NCBI RefSeq assembly: GCF_963378085.1
Contig: NZ_OY726395.1
Span: 4,278,001-4,342,000, forward strand
DNA: 64,000 nucleotides
Origin: Mycolicibacterium sp. MU0050
GTDB lineage: Bacteria; Actinomycetota; Actinomycetes; Mycobacteriales; Mycobacteriaceae
Direction: 5' to 3'
Shown piece by piece: positions 31,584 to 40,573 of the stretch (its first letter is position 1; each line of letters starts with the position of its first letter). Both the position numbers and the translations under genes were made by a program. The notes beneath the pieces are model-generated. The model was not told the origin of the DNA. It saw only the letters and a program-made list of their open reading frames with translations, and ran no database searches.

Positions 31584-32972
31584 GTGCCCCTTGGGGTGGT
31601 GGACTTCGGATCGGCGTGGGTACACGCGTTGTGATCAACGAGTCGTGATGAATGCTAGGCGATTTGGCGTTGTTCGGTGATGGGTTCCGTGGCGGTTTGT
31701 TTGGCGGCGATGACTTTGCGCAGCTCAGCCATGGAGATGTCCGACAGGTAGCGCCGGGTGACCTGCCATTCGTCGTGCGCCTCGATGACCACGGCGGTGG
31801 CCAACCGCAGGAACGCGGCGGGGTTCGGGAAGATCTCGACGACATCAGCGCGACGTTTGATCTCTTTGTTGAGCCGCTCGATGGGGTTGTTCGACCAGAT
31901 CTTTTGCCAGTGTCCACGTGGGAACGCCGTGAATGCCAGCACGTCGGGTTTGGCCTCATCCATCATCGCGGCCACTTTCGGGAAGCTGCCCGACAGCGTG
32001 TCGGCGACCTGATCCCATTGCGCAGCGACCTCAGCGGGGTCGGTGTGGGCGAAGATCGTCTTGACCGCCGCGGTCACCGCCGGGGCGTGTTTGGCGGCCA
32101 CCGCCCCATGCAGGTTGCGCATGAAATGGACCCGGCAACGCTGCCAGGACGAGCCGGTGAACTGCTGAGCTACGGCGGCTTTCAAGCCGGCGTGGGCATC
32201 GGAGATCACCAGGTGCACCCCGGTCAGGCCGCGAGCCTTGAGCGAGGCCAGGAACTCGCGCCAGAACTCAAACGACTCGCTGTCACCGACAGCGGTGCCC
32301 AGCACCTCGCGGGTGCCGTCGATGGAGACCCCGGTGGCCACCACGAGGGCGTGGGAGACCACGTGTGCCCCGACGCGGACCTTGCAGAACGTCGCGTCAC
32401 AGAACACATACGGAAACTGGGTGTGGGTCAGGCTGCGGGTGCGAAACGCCTCGATCTCCTTGTCCAGGCCGGTGCAGATGCGTGAGACCTCCGATTTGGA
32501 GACCCCCGATCCGACACCGAGCGCAGCGACGAGGTCATCGACATTGCGGGTCGACACGCCATGGACGTAGGCCTCCATGATCACCGCATGCAGCGCGCGG
32601 TCGATCCGACGGCGCCGCTCGAGCAGCGACGGGAAGAAGGAACCGGCCCGCAGTTTGGGGATCTGGACTTCGATGTCCCCGGAAGTGGTCGATACCGTCT
32701 TGGCCCGGTGCCCGTTGCGATGCGTACGGCGATCGTCGCTGCGTTGGTAGCGTCCGGCGCCGATCGTCGCAGTGGCCTCGGCCTCGATCAACGCCTGCAG
32801 CCCGGCGCGGATCAGCTCGGCGAACACCGCCCCGGCATCAGCGGACTTGAGCGCATCGAGCTGGGCCAACAAGGCAGAATGGTCCTGGGTCATCGCGTGG
32901 TGGTTCCTTTGCTTGAGTCACTTTGGTCGGTAACTCAATGACCACTACGCGATGCCCCACCCCAAAGCCCTC
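31584..32972 (-). mobile_element. IS256-family insertion sequence
   Basis: About 1.39 kb holding one transposase gene on the minus strand. Imperfect terminal inverted repeats share the core TTGGGGTGG (31591-31599) and CCACCCCAA (32957-32965). The exact ends and the 8-9 bp target duplication typical of IS256 could not be fixed by eye, so boundaries are approximate to about 10 bases. Confidence 0.78.
31655..32893 (-). CDS. IS256-family (mutator-type) transposase
   Basis: 412 residues. Typical features: N-terminal QALIEAEATATIGAGRYQRSD, THRNGHRAKTV, IPKLRAGSFFPSLLERRRR, a GVSTRNVDDLVAAL helix, and the catalytic-domain blocks FCDATFCKVR (first D), LVISDAHAGLKAAV (second D) and WSNNPIERLNKEIKRR (E). 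Full-length with catalytic residues present, so probably functional. Confidence 0.93.
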   Translation of the reverse strand: MTQDHSALLAQLDALKSADAGAVFAELIRAGLQALIEAEATATIGAGRYQRSDDRRTHRNGHRAKTVSTTSGDIEVQIPKLRAGSFFPSLLERRRRIDRALHAVIMEAYVHGVSTRNVDDLVAALGVGSGVSKSEVSRICTGLDKEIEAFRTRSLTHTQFPYVFCDATFCKVRVGAHVVSHALVVATGVSIDGTREVLGTAVGDSESFEFWREFLASLKARGLTGVHLVISDAHAGLKAAVAQQFTGSSWQRCRVHFMRNLHGAVAAKHAPAVTAAVKTIFAHTDPAEVAAQWDQVADTLSGSFPKVAAMMDEAKPDVLAFTAFPRGHWQKIWSNNPIERLNKEIKRRADVVEIFPNPAAFLRLATAVVIEAHDEWQVTRRYLSDISMAELRKVIAAKQTATEPITEQRQIA

Positions 32973-33264
32973 AACGACACACCGAACAGAGTCCGGCCTG
33001 GTCAGCCTCAGGCCCGAAACCCCACCACCCCAGGGGACTTACCCTGCGCGTCACCGTGACTGGGCATTACAAGCAGCAGGACTCGTGGCCGGGATCGGAC
33101 CGGCAATCATGTTCGCGTATGGACTTGTCGTCGGGCTCGCGCTCTTCGTGTTGGTGACTGGAGCCGGCATGCTCTGGGTGCGGACGCGGTCGTTCTTCTA
33201 CGGGGCGATGTGTTCCTTGCTAGCGCTGCCTGGTCTTGTCGTTGCCGCGCTGTTGACGGGCTGA
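32938..33264 (+). CDS. Small two-TM membrane protein, 5' end altered by IS256
   Basis: The frame is open from ATG 32938, but about the first 12 codons lie inside the IS256 right end. Probable native sequence begins near 32980 (RPETPPPQGTYPARHRDW) and contains two TM hairpins: AAGLVAGIGPAIMFAYGLVVGLALFVLV and FFYGAMCSLLALPGLVVAALL. The native start has therefore been replaced or lost. No family recognised. It lies just upstream of a WXG100/toxin cassette on the same strand and may be associated with it. Confidence 0.45.
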   Translation: MTTTRCPTPKPSTTHRTESGLVSLRPETPPPQGTYPARHRDWALQAAGLVAGIGPAIMFAYGLVVGLALFVLVTGAGMLWVRTRSFFYGAMCSLLALPGLVVAALLTG

Positions 33265-33312
33265 TCAGGTGGGTGAATAACGCACCCAAGAGTTTGCTGT
33301 TAGAAACTCCCC

Positions 33313-33678
33313 ATGCACGAGGGGGACGAGGTCCGCGCGGATATCGGAGACTTGACGCAGTCTGCCCTGCAAGTAGCCAGGTGCGGCGAGGACATGGCGG
33401 CGGCGCACACCGCGGCCGACGTCCGCGTGGAATCGGCGTTGGCCGGCTGGCAAGGCCTCTCTGCCGCCGCACTAACGGTGCGTTCGGAGACGTGGCTGGC
33501 GAATACCACTGCGCTGCTCACCGAGTTGGGCACCCACGTCGAGACGCTGCACCGCTGCGCCCAGACATTCTGCGACATGGAGCGTGACCACGCCGCCGCG
33601 ATCGAGGCCGTCCATCCGAGTGGACGGACCGTCAGGACGCCCGCGCCGACGGGCGGCGTCGATCCGCGGAATATGTGA
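33313..33678 (+). CDS. WXG100-like partner of the adjacent toxin
   Basis: 121 residues from ATG 33313. Helix-turn-helix of ESAT-6 type with the WxG turn in LAGWQGLSAAALTVRSE near residue 46, then a second helix (LLTELGTHVETLHRCAQTFCDMERDHAAAIEAV). The last codons and the toxin start are separated by only 6 bases. The same junction is duplicated at 28628-28650. TAGAAA stands at -12 from the ATG, a near-leaderless promoter. It would escort the toxin to an ESX system. Confidence 0.72.
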   Translation: MHEGDEVRADIGDLTQSALQVARCGEDMAAAHTAADVRVESALAGWQGLSAAALTVRSETWLANTTALLTELGTHVETLHRCAQTFCDMERDHAAAIEAVHPSGRTVRTPAPTGGVDPRNM

Positions 33679-33684
33679 CTCGAC

Positions 33685-35478
33685 GTGACATTGACCATCG
33701 CCGATGTCGAGCGATGGAACGCCGGCGATGTGCGCGAGGTGTTCCACGCCGCCAGCAGCCGCGCGCAAGCTGCCCAGGACGCCGCCGACGGCATCGCGAC
33801 CCTGCCCGCTTTTACTACGTGGGGAGGCAAGGCCGCTGACGCCGCGAGGGAAGCGATCGCCGCCACCGGTGAACAACTGAAGGCCCACAGCGCCGAAGTG
33901 AAGTCCGTCGCCAACACCGCGCGGACCGCCGCCGACGAGATTGAACGAATCCAGTCGGAACTGGCCACGCTCAAGTCCGACGCCGCCGCGCTGGACATGG
34001 AGATCGACCCCACAACAAACCAGGTGGTGGAGGGTCCCGGGTTCAAAGGCACCACGATGGAGTCGTTACTCAAGCGGCAGCAGTTGCAGCCGCGCGTCGA
34101 CAAGCTGCTCGCCGAAGCCAACTTCATCGACTTCGCGCTGGCCGGCGCGATCAACCGCGCGGACGGCTCCACCGCCAGCACCGAAACACCAAGACCGCAA
34201 CCCCCGGGTCCGGCAAAGGCAGTGGTCGACGCCGTTCAGCAGCCATCGACGGTGGGCCAGGAAGGCAACCCCGCAACCTGGCAGGACTTGCTGCTGCCCG
34301 GTGGCGGCGCGGTACCGGGCACCGACGCGCGAGATCTCGCACCCACCCTGCAGGACCAGCTGACCCCACCCGACGCCAGAGTCCCCGGGACAGCCGCGAA
34401 CCTCGATGGATTTCTCTTTCCGCCCGGCACGCCGCTGCCTGGTCCACCACCCAGCCTGATGGACCGCTTCAATGCGACCCGCAAGGCCGCCGGCCTGCCG
34501 CCGCTGGATCCCAGGGCGGACCCGGAGTTCATAGCGCAGGCGCGCGATCTCCTTGCCCAGCAGGGCATTCCCGCAGACCAAATCGACCAGCGGCTCGAGT
34601 CCCTGATCGACATGATGGAACGGCCGGTCGCGGACGTGGTCCCCCCGGAAAGACAACGACAGCCGGCCCCAGGTTTCGGCGACGGGTTCCGCGAGAGTTG
34701 GTTCGCCAACGAAGATTTCGTCAAAGGCCTCATCGGCCAAGCCGGGCCCGGAGCGCCTGGAGTCTGGGAGTCCTGGAAGAACCTCGGCCTGGGAATCGGT
34801 GGAACGATCGCCGACCCGATCGGCGCCATCCAAGACGAAATCGAGCGCGCAAAGAACGCCCCCAGCCTCACCCACTACCTCGGCAGGTGGGCCGCAGACA
34901 TCAGCCAATCCGCCGCCGCCGGTCCATTTCTGGGTCCGGAAGCACTCGCCGGGAGGGTGGCGGTGCGTTCGCTGGACTTCGAGTACGACACCACGGCCGG
35001 CTTGTCGCAGGAACTCAACCACGCATACTCCCGGGGGTTGCCGTCTGAGGACCTCGTGGACCACGTGTCCTACATGTCCACCCACTACGTCGACGGACCT
35101 GGCCTTCTCCCCGAGAACGTCGATCGCGTCGTCCTCGGAAAGTGGGAGGGACAGGATGGGGGCTACATCGGTGAGGCTCGAAAAAATGGCGGAATCTACT
35201 ACGACACCGGCTCAGAAGCCTGGGACAATCTGACAGCGGGTCTGAGCAAAGAGCACGCTACGCAGCTCGGATGGGAGGCCAACGAGCGGTTCCTGCGCAC
35301 TCAGATGGAGAACGGGGTGTCGCGCATCGTATACGTCCTAGGTGAAAGCTATACGTCGCTTGAGGATGTTCTGATTAGGCGAAAGAATTCATTTTCAGCA
35401 ATGGAAATCGATTTTCTGACCGAGAACGCAGCGAAGTACGGGTATCGACGTGTTGGAAACGGCTGGATAAAGGATTAG
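33685..35478 (+). CDS. WXG-headed polymorphic toxin (597 aa)
   Basis: 597 residues from GTG 33685. N-terminal ~110 residues are an alpha-helical WXG-like head (IADVERWNAGDVREVFHAAS; WGGKAADAAREAI turn near residue 47). The middle region is rich in Pro/Ala/Gly and contains GTPLPGPPPSLMDRFNATRK, an LPPLDPRADPEFIAQARDLLAQ block, and a pretoxin-like ADPIGAIQDEIERAKNAPSL segment. The C-terminal ~120 residues are a separate domain (VVLGKWEGQDGGYIGEARKNG, GGIYYDTGSEAWDNL, LTENAAKYGYRRVGNGWIKD) that resembles toxin tips but whose activity I cannot name. GC falls in the tip. The 151-residue gene 5 bases downstream is its likely immunity partner. Confidence 0.72.
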   Translation: MTLTIADVERWNAGDVREVFHAASSRAQAAQDAADGIATLPAFTTWGGKAADAAREAIAATGEQLKAHSAEVKSVANTARTAADEIERIQSELATLKSDAAALDMEIDPTTNQVVEGPGFKGTTMESLLKRQQLQPRVDKLLAEANFIDFALAGAINRADGSTASTETPRPQPPGPAKAVVDAVQQPSTVGQEGNPATWQDLLLPGGGAVPGTDARDLAPTLQDQLTPPDARVPGTAANLDGFLFPPGTPLPGPPPSLMDRFNATRKAAGLPPLDPRADPEFIAQARDLLAQQGIPADQIDQRLESLIDMMERPVADVVPPERQRQPAPGFGDGFRESWFANEDFVKGLIGQAGPGAPGVWESWKNLGLGIGGTIADPIGAIQDEIERAKNAPSLTHYLGRWAADISQSAAAGPFLGPEALAGRVAVRSLDFEYDTTAGLSQELNHAYSRGLPSEDLVDHVSYMSTHYVDGPGLLPENVDRVVLGKWEGQDGGYIGEARKNGGIYYDTGSEAWDNLTAGLSKEHATQLGWEANERFLRTQMENGVSRIVYVLGESYTSLEDVLIRRKNSFSAMEIDFLTENAAKYGYRRVGNGWIKD

Positions 35479-35483
35479 CGACA

Positions 35484-35939
35484 ATGCGGAATGATGAATT
35501 TGTTATTCAAGCACAAGAAATTCTCGGTCCCACGTTGTCCGGTCGCGGATTTACACTCGAAGAAATCGACGATGCTGTGGATGAGGGCGGCCGTTACGGA
35601 GCGGCGCTCTATTATCTTAGCTCCGATTGCAAATTACAAATCTACTGGTCCGCCCGGGAGTGGGAAGTCAACGTGATGGTTGCCCCGCTAGGTAGCCCAA
35701 ACCAGCACGGACTATATGACCGGTCCCGACGATGGCACTACCTACCCGAATTTTCTCCCAGGCCGAACCTTTCGCTCGAAGAGTTGGTCAAAAAGCGGCG
35801 AGAGGAGGGGGTCAAGTTTCTAGACGACATCGGCCAGCTGCGCCAACTCGTCGGGCACATCGACCGCTATTTCGAAAAAGCTCACACTGAGATCTTGAAA
35901 CAGTACGGACAGGAACCCCTGGACTTTGGTGAACAGTAG
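35484..35939 (+). CDS. Candidate immunity protein of the 597-aa toxin
   Basis: 151 residues from ATG 35484, 5 bases after the toxin stop. Acidic, no signal peptide, mixed alpha/beta with LEEIDDAVDEGGRYGAALYY, CKLQIYWSAREWEVNVMVAP and a C-terminal coil (LVGHIDRYFEKAHTEILKQY). Markedly AT-rich compared with the core genome. The position and charge fit a cytoplasmic inhibitor of the adjacent toxin. Family not recognised. Confidence 0.65.
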   Translation: MRNDEFVIQAQEILGPTLSGRGFTLEEIDDAVDEGGRYGAALYYLSSDCKLQIYWSAREWEVNVMVAPLGSPNQHGLYDRSRRWHYLPEFSPRPNLSLEELVKKRREEGVKFLDDIGQLRQLVGHIDRYFEKAHTEILKQYGQEPLDFGEQ

Positions 35940-36136
35940 CGTGACGGCATGCTTACCCGGATGCTAGCCAGCGTCACTCCACGCGCCCCGGAGACGAGAA
36001 CGATCCGACCTACTTCAACACCTGTTAGCAAATCATTGCGCAGGTTCGCCACCCGGCGGTTAGTACCAACTCCGCCATTCCCCCTGCCAGCAAAGACAAC
36101 ACGGCCTGTGCACTTGTCGACTCTGGACACTGAGGA

Positions 36137-36637
36137 ATGCCGATGGACGTAAATGGATCTCGACTCGCAGCCAGTTGGCACTACTGGTCAGTCGCGGCTG
36201 GGCTGACGAACCCCATAGTCACCCAGGACTCCAACCCTCGCACCTTCCACTTCCGGGCCGACCAATACGCATTCCATCTGCGTGCCTATGACAGCTGGTG
36301 GATAGTTGACACGGAGGATGATCGGAACCAGTTCCACGCGGACACTGCGAAGTTCGCAACTTGCGAGCTCGCGGAGAAATATTTGGTATGGCAATGGTCG
36401 TCTACAGCCCGCATCGCGCAACGTCAGCCACCACTCGGACCGAATTTTTATACTCAGGGCATGGCGACCGATGTTACGGCGGGTCCGATATCGGAAGGGA
36501 TCTACACGCTTTCTACTCCAGAGGGCAAAGCGGTGCTAATGGAGCCAACGGCAACAATATTCAGCCACCTGATGCGGTGGAGTCTGGACGAAATTGAGAA
36601 GTTCGCGAAGACAGGCTTCGTTGACCGCGCTCACTGA
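36137..36637 (+). CDS. Orphan immunity-like protein, 3' end formed by IS21
   Basis: 166 residues from ATG 36137 (36143 also possible). Features such as RYAFHLRAYDSWWIVDTEDDRNQF-like strand order and CELAEKYLVWQWS resemble Imm61-type immunity proteins from memory; the match is not checked. Its stop codon TGA (36635-36637) and last few codons fall within the inferred left end of the IS21 element, whose inner end repeat starts TGAAATTCCCCAC. The native C-terminus has therefore probably been cut. No toxin gene is adjacent, so it is an orphan immunity gene or one acquired for defence against neighbours. Confidence 0.6.
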   Translation: MPMDVNGSRLAASWHYWSVAAGLTNPIVTQDSNPRTFHFRADQYAFHLRAYDSWWIVDTEDDRNQFHADTAKFATCELAEKYLVWQWSSTARIAQRQPPLGPNFYTQGMATDVTAGPISEGIYTLSTPEGKAVLMEPTATIFSHLMRWSLDEIEKFAKTGFVDRAH

Positions 36638-36759
36638 AATTCCCCACTGACGCTCATTGAAATTCCCCACCCGTGTGGCTCCGCCGAGAAGGGCGGGCCT
36701 CCCTCGATGCTGCTGGTGTCTGACGCCAGTAGCTCCAGTCGAAGGAGGCCCGCTTTCTC

Positions 36760-37800
36760 ATGCTCACATGGGAGGACGACATGGAAGTACACGCCCTACG
36801 CAAACGTGGTTGGTCGATCTCTGCGATCGCCCGTCACACCGGCTTCGACCGCAAAACGGTCCGCAAGTGTCTGGCCGGCGACGCCGAGCCCGGAGTGCGG
36901 GCCAGGCCGGGGCCGGACGCATTCGACCCGTTCATCGACTACGTCACCGCCCGGTTGGTCGAGGACCCGCACTTGTGGGCCCGCACCCTCTACGACGAAC
37001 TCGAAGACCTGGGCTTCGGGCTGTCGTATCAGAGCCTGACCCGCAACATCCGCACCCGAGGGTTGCGGCCGGACTGCCAAGCGTGTCGCACCGCCACCGA
37101 CCGGCCCAACGCCATCATTGCGCACCCGCCGGGTGAGGAAACCCAGTGGGACTGGCTGGAATTGCCCGGTCCACCCGATTCGTGGGGATGGGGCAAGAAG
37201 GCGTTCCTGTTGGTCGGCTCGCTGGCACATTCCGGGAAGTGGCGCGCAGTGCTCTCACCGTCGATGGATCAACCTCACCTGGTCGCCGCCATCGACACGA
37301 TCTGCCGCGGCCTGGGTGGACTGAGCAGGGTGTGGCGGTTCGACCGGATGGCCACCGTCTGCGATCCCGGCTCAGGCCGAGTCACCGCATCGTTTGCCGG
37401 GGTCGCCAAACATTACGGGGTCGCGGTGGCGATCTGCCCGCCGCGGCGCGGTAACCGCAAAGGCGTGGTGGAGAAGGTCAATCACACTGCCGCGCAACGC
37501 TGGTGGCGGACCCTGGCTGACGAGGTGACCGTTGAACAGGCCCAAGCCAGTGTGGATCGTTTCGCCCGCGTGCGCGGTGACACCCGCATCCGTGCCACCG
37601 CTGACGGGCGATCCTCGGTCGCCGTAGTCGCCAAGGCCGAGCCGCTGACGCCGGTGCCGGCGACGCCGTATCCGGTGATCGTGTCGCAGTCCCGGACCGC
37701 CTCGCGCCAAGCGTTGGTGTCCTACCGAGGCAACCGGTACTCGGTGCCACCGGAGCTGGCTGCCGCGCAGGTGACGATCAGCCACCCAATCGGCGGCCAG
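36760..37800 (+). pseudogene. istA: istA transposase, 5' part (interrupted)
   Basis: 347 codons of an IS21 IstA. N-terminal HTH (GWSISAIARHTGFDRKTVRKCL), integrase core with QWDWLELPG, WRFDRMATVCDPGSG and NRKGVVEKVN blocks (DDE-type), then the C-terminal beta domain. It stops making sense at HPIGGQ, where IS256 is inserted after the target copy GCGGCCAG (37793-37800). Joining codon 347 to 39233 restores the reading frame and the sequence GGQFCDIATTSGIV, giving 453 residues. Confidence 0.92.
37793..37800 (+). repeat. Target-site duplication, left copy (GCGGCCAG)
   Basis: Exact 8-bp direct repeat with 39225-39232, flanking the IS256 element inside istA. 8-9 bp duplications are normal for IS256-family insertions. 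Confidence 0.9.
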
Positions 37801-39224
37801 GGTTGCGTCCAGCAGAGTGGTGTACGAGTCCGGTCCTGATCAGCGGTACCGGCGTGTCGTAGCCGACTGATTGAAGGTCATCGCGTGATTCTTCGAGAGA
37901 CCGACCAAAGTCACTCGAGCAAAGGAACCAACGCGATGACCACCGCCCACAATATCGACCTGCCCAGCGTGCTCGCCGAACGACTCACCACCACCCACCC
38001 CGACGTGCTGCGCGAACTGCTCGCCACGTTCATCCACACCCTGATGGGAGCGGAAGCCGACGCCCTGTGCGGCGCCGGCTACGGGGAACGCAGCACCGAG
38101 CGCACCAACTCCCGCAACGGTTACCGTCACCGCCCATTCGATACCCGCGCAGGCACATTGGACTTGGCAATCCCCAAGCTGCGCCAGGGGTCGTATTTCC
38201 CGGACTGGCTGCTGGAGCGCCGTAAACGCGCTGAGCGGGCGTTGACCACAGTGGTGGCCACCTGCTACCTGCTCGGGGTGTCGACGCGTCGGATGGACAA
38301 GCTCGTCGAAACCCTCGGCATCACCAGCCTGTCGAAGTCGCAGGTCAGCGTGATGGCCAAGGAACTCGACGCCGCCGTCGAAGCGTTCCGCACCCGGCCA
38401 CTGGACGCCGGGCCGTACACCTTCGTCGCGGCCGATGCGCTGGTGCTCAAGGTCCGCGAGCAGGGCCGTGTCGTGAATGTGCACGCCCTGATCGCCACCG
38501 GGGTCAACGCCGAGGGATACCGCGAGATCCTGGGCATCGATGTGTCCACGGCCGAGGCGCGGGCTGGTTGACGTTCTGGCGGTCGCTGACCGCGCGTGGG
38601 TTGTCCGGGGTCAAGCTAGTCACCTCCGACGCGCATGCCGGGCTGGTGGCCGCGATCGGTGCCACGCTGCCCGGAGCGGCCTGGCAGCGCTGCAGAACGC
38701 ATTACACGACCAACCTGATGAGCATCACCCCGAAGGCGTCATGGCCGTGGGTACGAACCCTGTTGCATTCAGTGTTCGACCAACCAGACACTGAATCCGT
38801 TGAAGCGCAATATGATCGGATCATCGATGCCTTGGCCGACAAGCTACCCAAGGTGGCCGATCACCTCGAAGCGGCCCGGCCGGACCTGTTGGCGTTCACC
38901 GCGTTCCCCAAGCAGATCTGGCGCCAAATCTGGAGCAACAATCCCCAAGAAAGGCTCAATAAAGAGATCCGCCGCCGCACCGACGTCGTCGGCATCTTCC
39001 CCGACCGCAACGCTCTAATCCGCCTCGTCGGCGCCGTGCTGGCCGAACAACACGACGAATGGGCTGAATCCCGGCGGTACCTCGGCCTCGACGTCCTCAG
39101 CAAATCACGCGCCGTCAACGACACCCCGACCGAACAGGAGGCCAACCCCGCGGCACTGACCGCCTGAACCATCACCTCGAAGAATCACACGACGACGTCC
39201 TACACCACGTCCCTGGACTTGACC
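37801..39224 (+). mobile_element. IS256-family element nested in IS21 (1,424 bp)
   Basis: Ends are fixed by the target duplication. The left end begins GGTTGCGTCCAGCAGAGTGG and the inverted right end GGTCAAGTCCAGGGACGTGG; the two continue with GTGGTGTA-like agreement, forming ~26-bp imperfect inverted repeats. A different IS256 lineage from the one at 31.6-33.0 kb. Its transposase is frameshifted, so it is immobile without help. Confidence 0.93.
37936..39167 (+). pseudogene. IS256-family transposase, frameshifted
   Basis: Two abutting frames, 37936-38571 and 38568-39167, together make a full mutator-type transposase. The first holds NSRNGYRHRPFDTRAGTLDL and FVAADALVLKVREQG; the second holds VTSDAHAGLVAAIGATL and WSNNPQERLNKEIRRR. 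At about 38562 the expected VSTAED-G-AGWLTFW is reached only after a shift, consistent with a small deletion. Inactive as it stands. Confidence 0.88.
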
Positions 39225-39232
39225 GCGGCCAG
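39225..39232 (+). repeat. Target-site duplication, right copy (GCGGCCAG)
   Basis: Second copy of the 8-bp repeat; see the left copy. Cutting from one copy to the other restores istA. Confidence 0.9.
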
Positions 39233-39553
39233 TTCTGCGACATCGCCACCACCAGTGGGATCGTGATCGCCCGGCACCGCATGGCTGCAGACGGGCTCGG
39301 TGTGATGGTCTGCGACAGCGGCCACATCATCGCCCTGGACACCGCGGCGATGGCCACCGCTAACACCGGACGACCACACCGCCGCAAGGAACGCATCCCA
39401 CCCGGCCCGGCCGCCAAAACCGCTGCCGCGCAACTCCTTGCACTCCGCGACAACACCGCCAATTCAGCCGAATCAACCACGCCATCAACCGATTCCACTG
39501 TCATCGACCTGTCCGCCTACGAGCGGGCCGCCCAGAAAAGGACCCTGCAATGA
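39233..39553 (+). pseudogene. istA: istA transposase, 3' part
   Basis: 106 codons and stop: FCDIATTSGIVIARHRMAAD, then a basic segment GRPHRRKERIPPGPAAKTAA and a short tail. It continues the istA 5' part in frame once the nested IS256 is removed. Ends with an ATGA overlap onto istB. Confidence 0.9.
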
Positions 39554-40405
39554 CCCCCACCCCACGCACACCTAAAACCACCACCGGCACCACCACCGAG
39601 ACACCGGCGGCCGCGGCGAGCCGCTATCAGCAGCTACGGTCACACCTGGCCGAGCTCAAACTCGCCGCTGCCGCCGAGGCCCTGCCGTCAATACTCGACC
39701 AGGCCGCCGCCGAAGGCCTGTCACTCACAGTGGCCCTGGAGCGGCTGCTGGCCGTGGAAGTCGATGCCAGCACCGCCCGCCGCCTCGCAGGAAGGTTACG
39801 GTTCGCCAGCCTGCCCACCCCCGCTACCCTCGCCGATTTCGATGTCGACGCCGCCGCCGGCATCGACCGCGCACTGATCGACGAACTGGGCACCTGCCGC
39901 TATCTTCGAATCGGCCACCAACGTTCTACTGATCGGCCCGCCGGGGACAGGAAAGACGCACCTCTCGGTTGGATTGGCAAGGGCTGCAGCACATGCTGGA
40001 TATCGGACCTACTTCACCACCGCCGCCGACCTGGCCGCACGCTGCCACCGCGCCGCCATCGAGGGACGCTGGGCCACCACCATGCGGTTCTACGCCGGCC
40101 CGACACTGCTGGTGATCGATGAACTGGGCTACCTGCCACTACCCGCCGAGGCCGCCTCGGCGTTGTTTCAAGTCGTATCCCAACGCTATTTGAAGACCAG
40201 CATCGTGATCACCACCAACCGCGGGGTCGGCGCCTGGGGCGAAGTGCTCGGTGACACCACCGTCGCCGCCGCCATGCTCGACCGCCTCCTACACCGGTCA
40301 GTGGTCATCAACCTCGACGGCGAGTCCTACCGGCTACGCGACCACCACGCCGCCGCCGAAAACCTCCGTCGAGCCGCAACAGGAACCCGTCAACCCCTAC
40401 ACTGA
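39550..40405 (+). pseudogene. istB: istB ATPase, frameshifted
   Basis: The start ATG 39550 gives a normal IstB N-terminus (YQQLRSHLAELKLAAAAEAL) up to about 39905. There the frame shifts: the expected E-S-A-TNVLLIGPPGTGKTHL Walker A is only readable in another frame, which then runs to 40405 through Walker B LLVIDELGYLPL, SIVITTNRG and HRSVVINLDGESYRLRDHH. One indel therefore separates the N-terminal domain from the ATPase core. IstB is the transposition helper AAA+ protein of IS21. Confidence 0.9.
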
Positions 40406-40573
40406 CCGGTGCTCACAGGTGAGGAATTTCGGCGAGCACACCCGGGGACGTTCGATGAGCGCGATCATCGACAGCTGACGCCGCAATCGTCTGCTCATAC
40501 GTCGGCACACTGACCACCCGATTCCCAGCCTCCGCGGCACATGTTGCTCCCAGGTGGCCCACGAAGTTGAGCC

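Larger units (their letters stand above)
36616..40473 (+). mobile_element. IS21-family element interrupted by an IS256
   Basis: The left end near 36616 (CTTCGTTGACCGCGCTCA) matches the inverted right end at 40456-40473 (TGAGCGCGATCATCGACA) at 14 of 18 positions. Inside the left end TGAAATTCCCCAC is repeated at 36635-36647 and 36658-36670, with an inverted partial copy at 40419-40430. Removing the nested IS256 and one target copy leaves about 2.4 kb, the normal IS21 size. istA is interrupted and istB frameshifted, so the element is dead. Confidence 0.85.
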
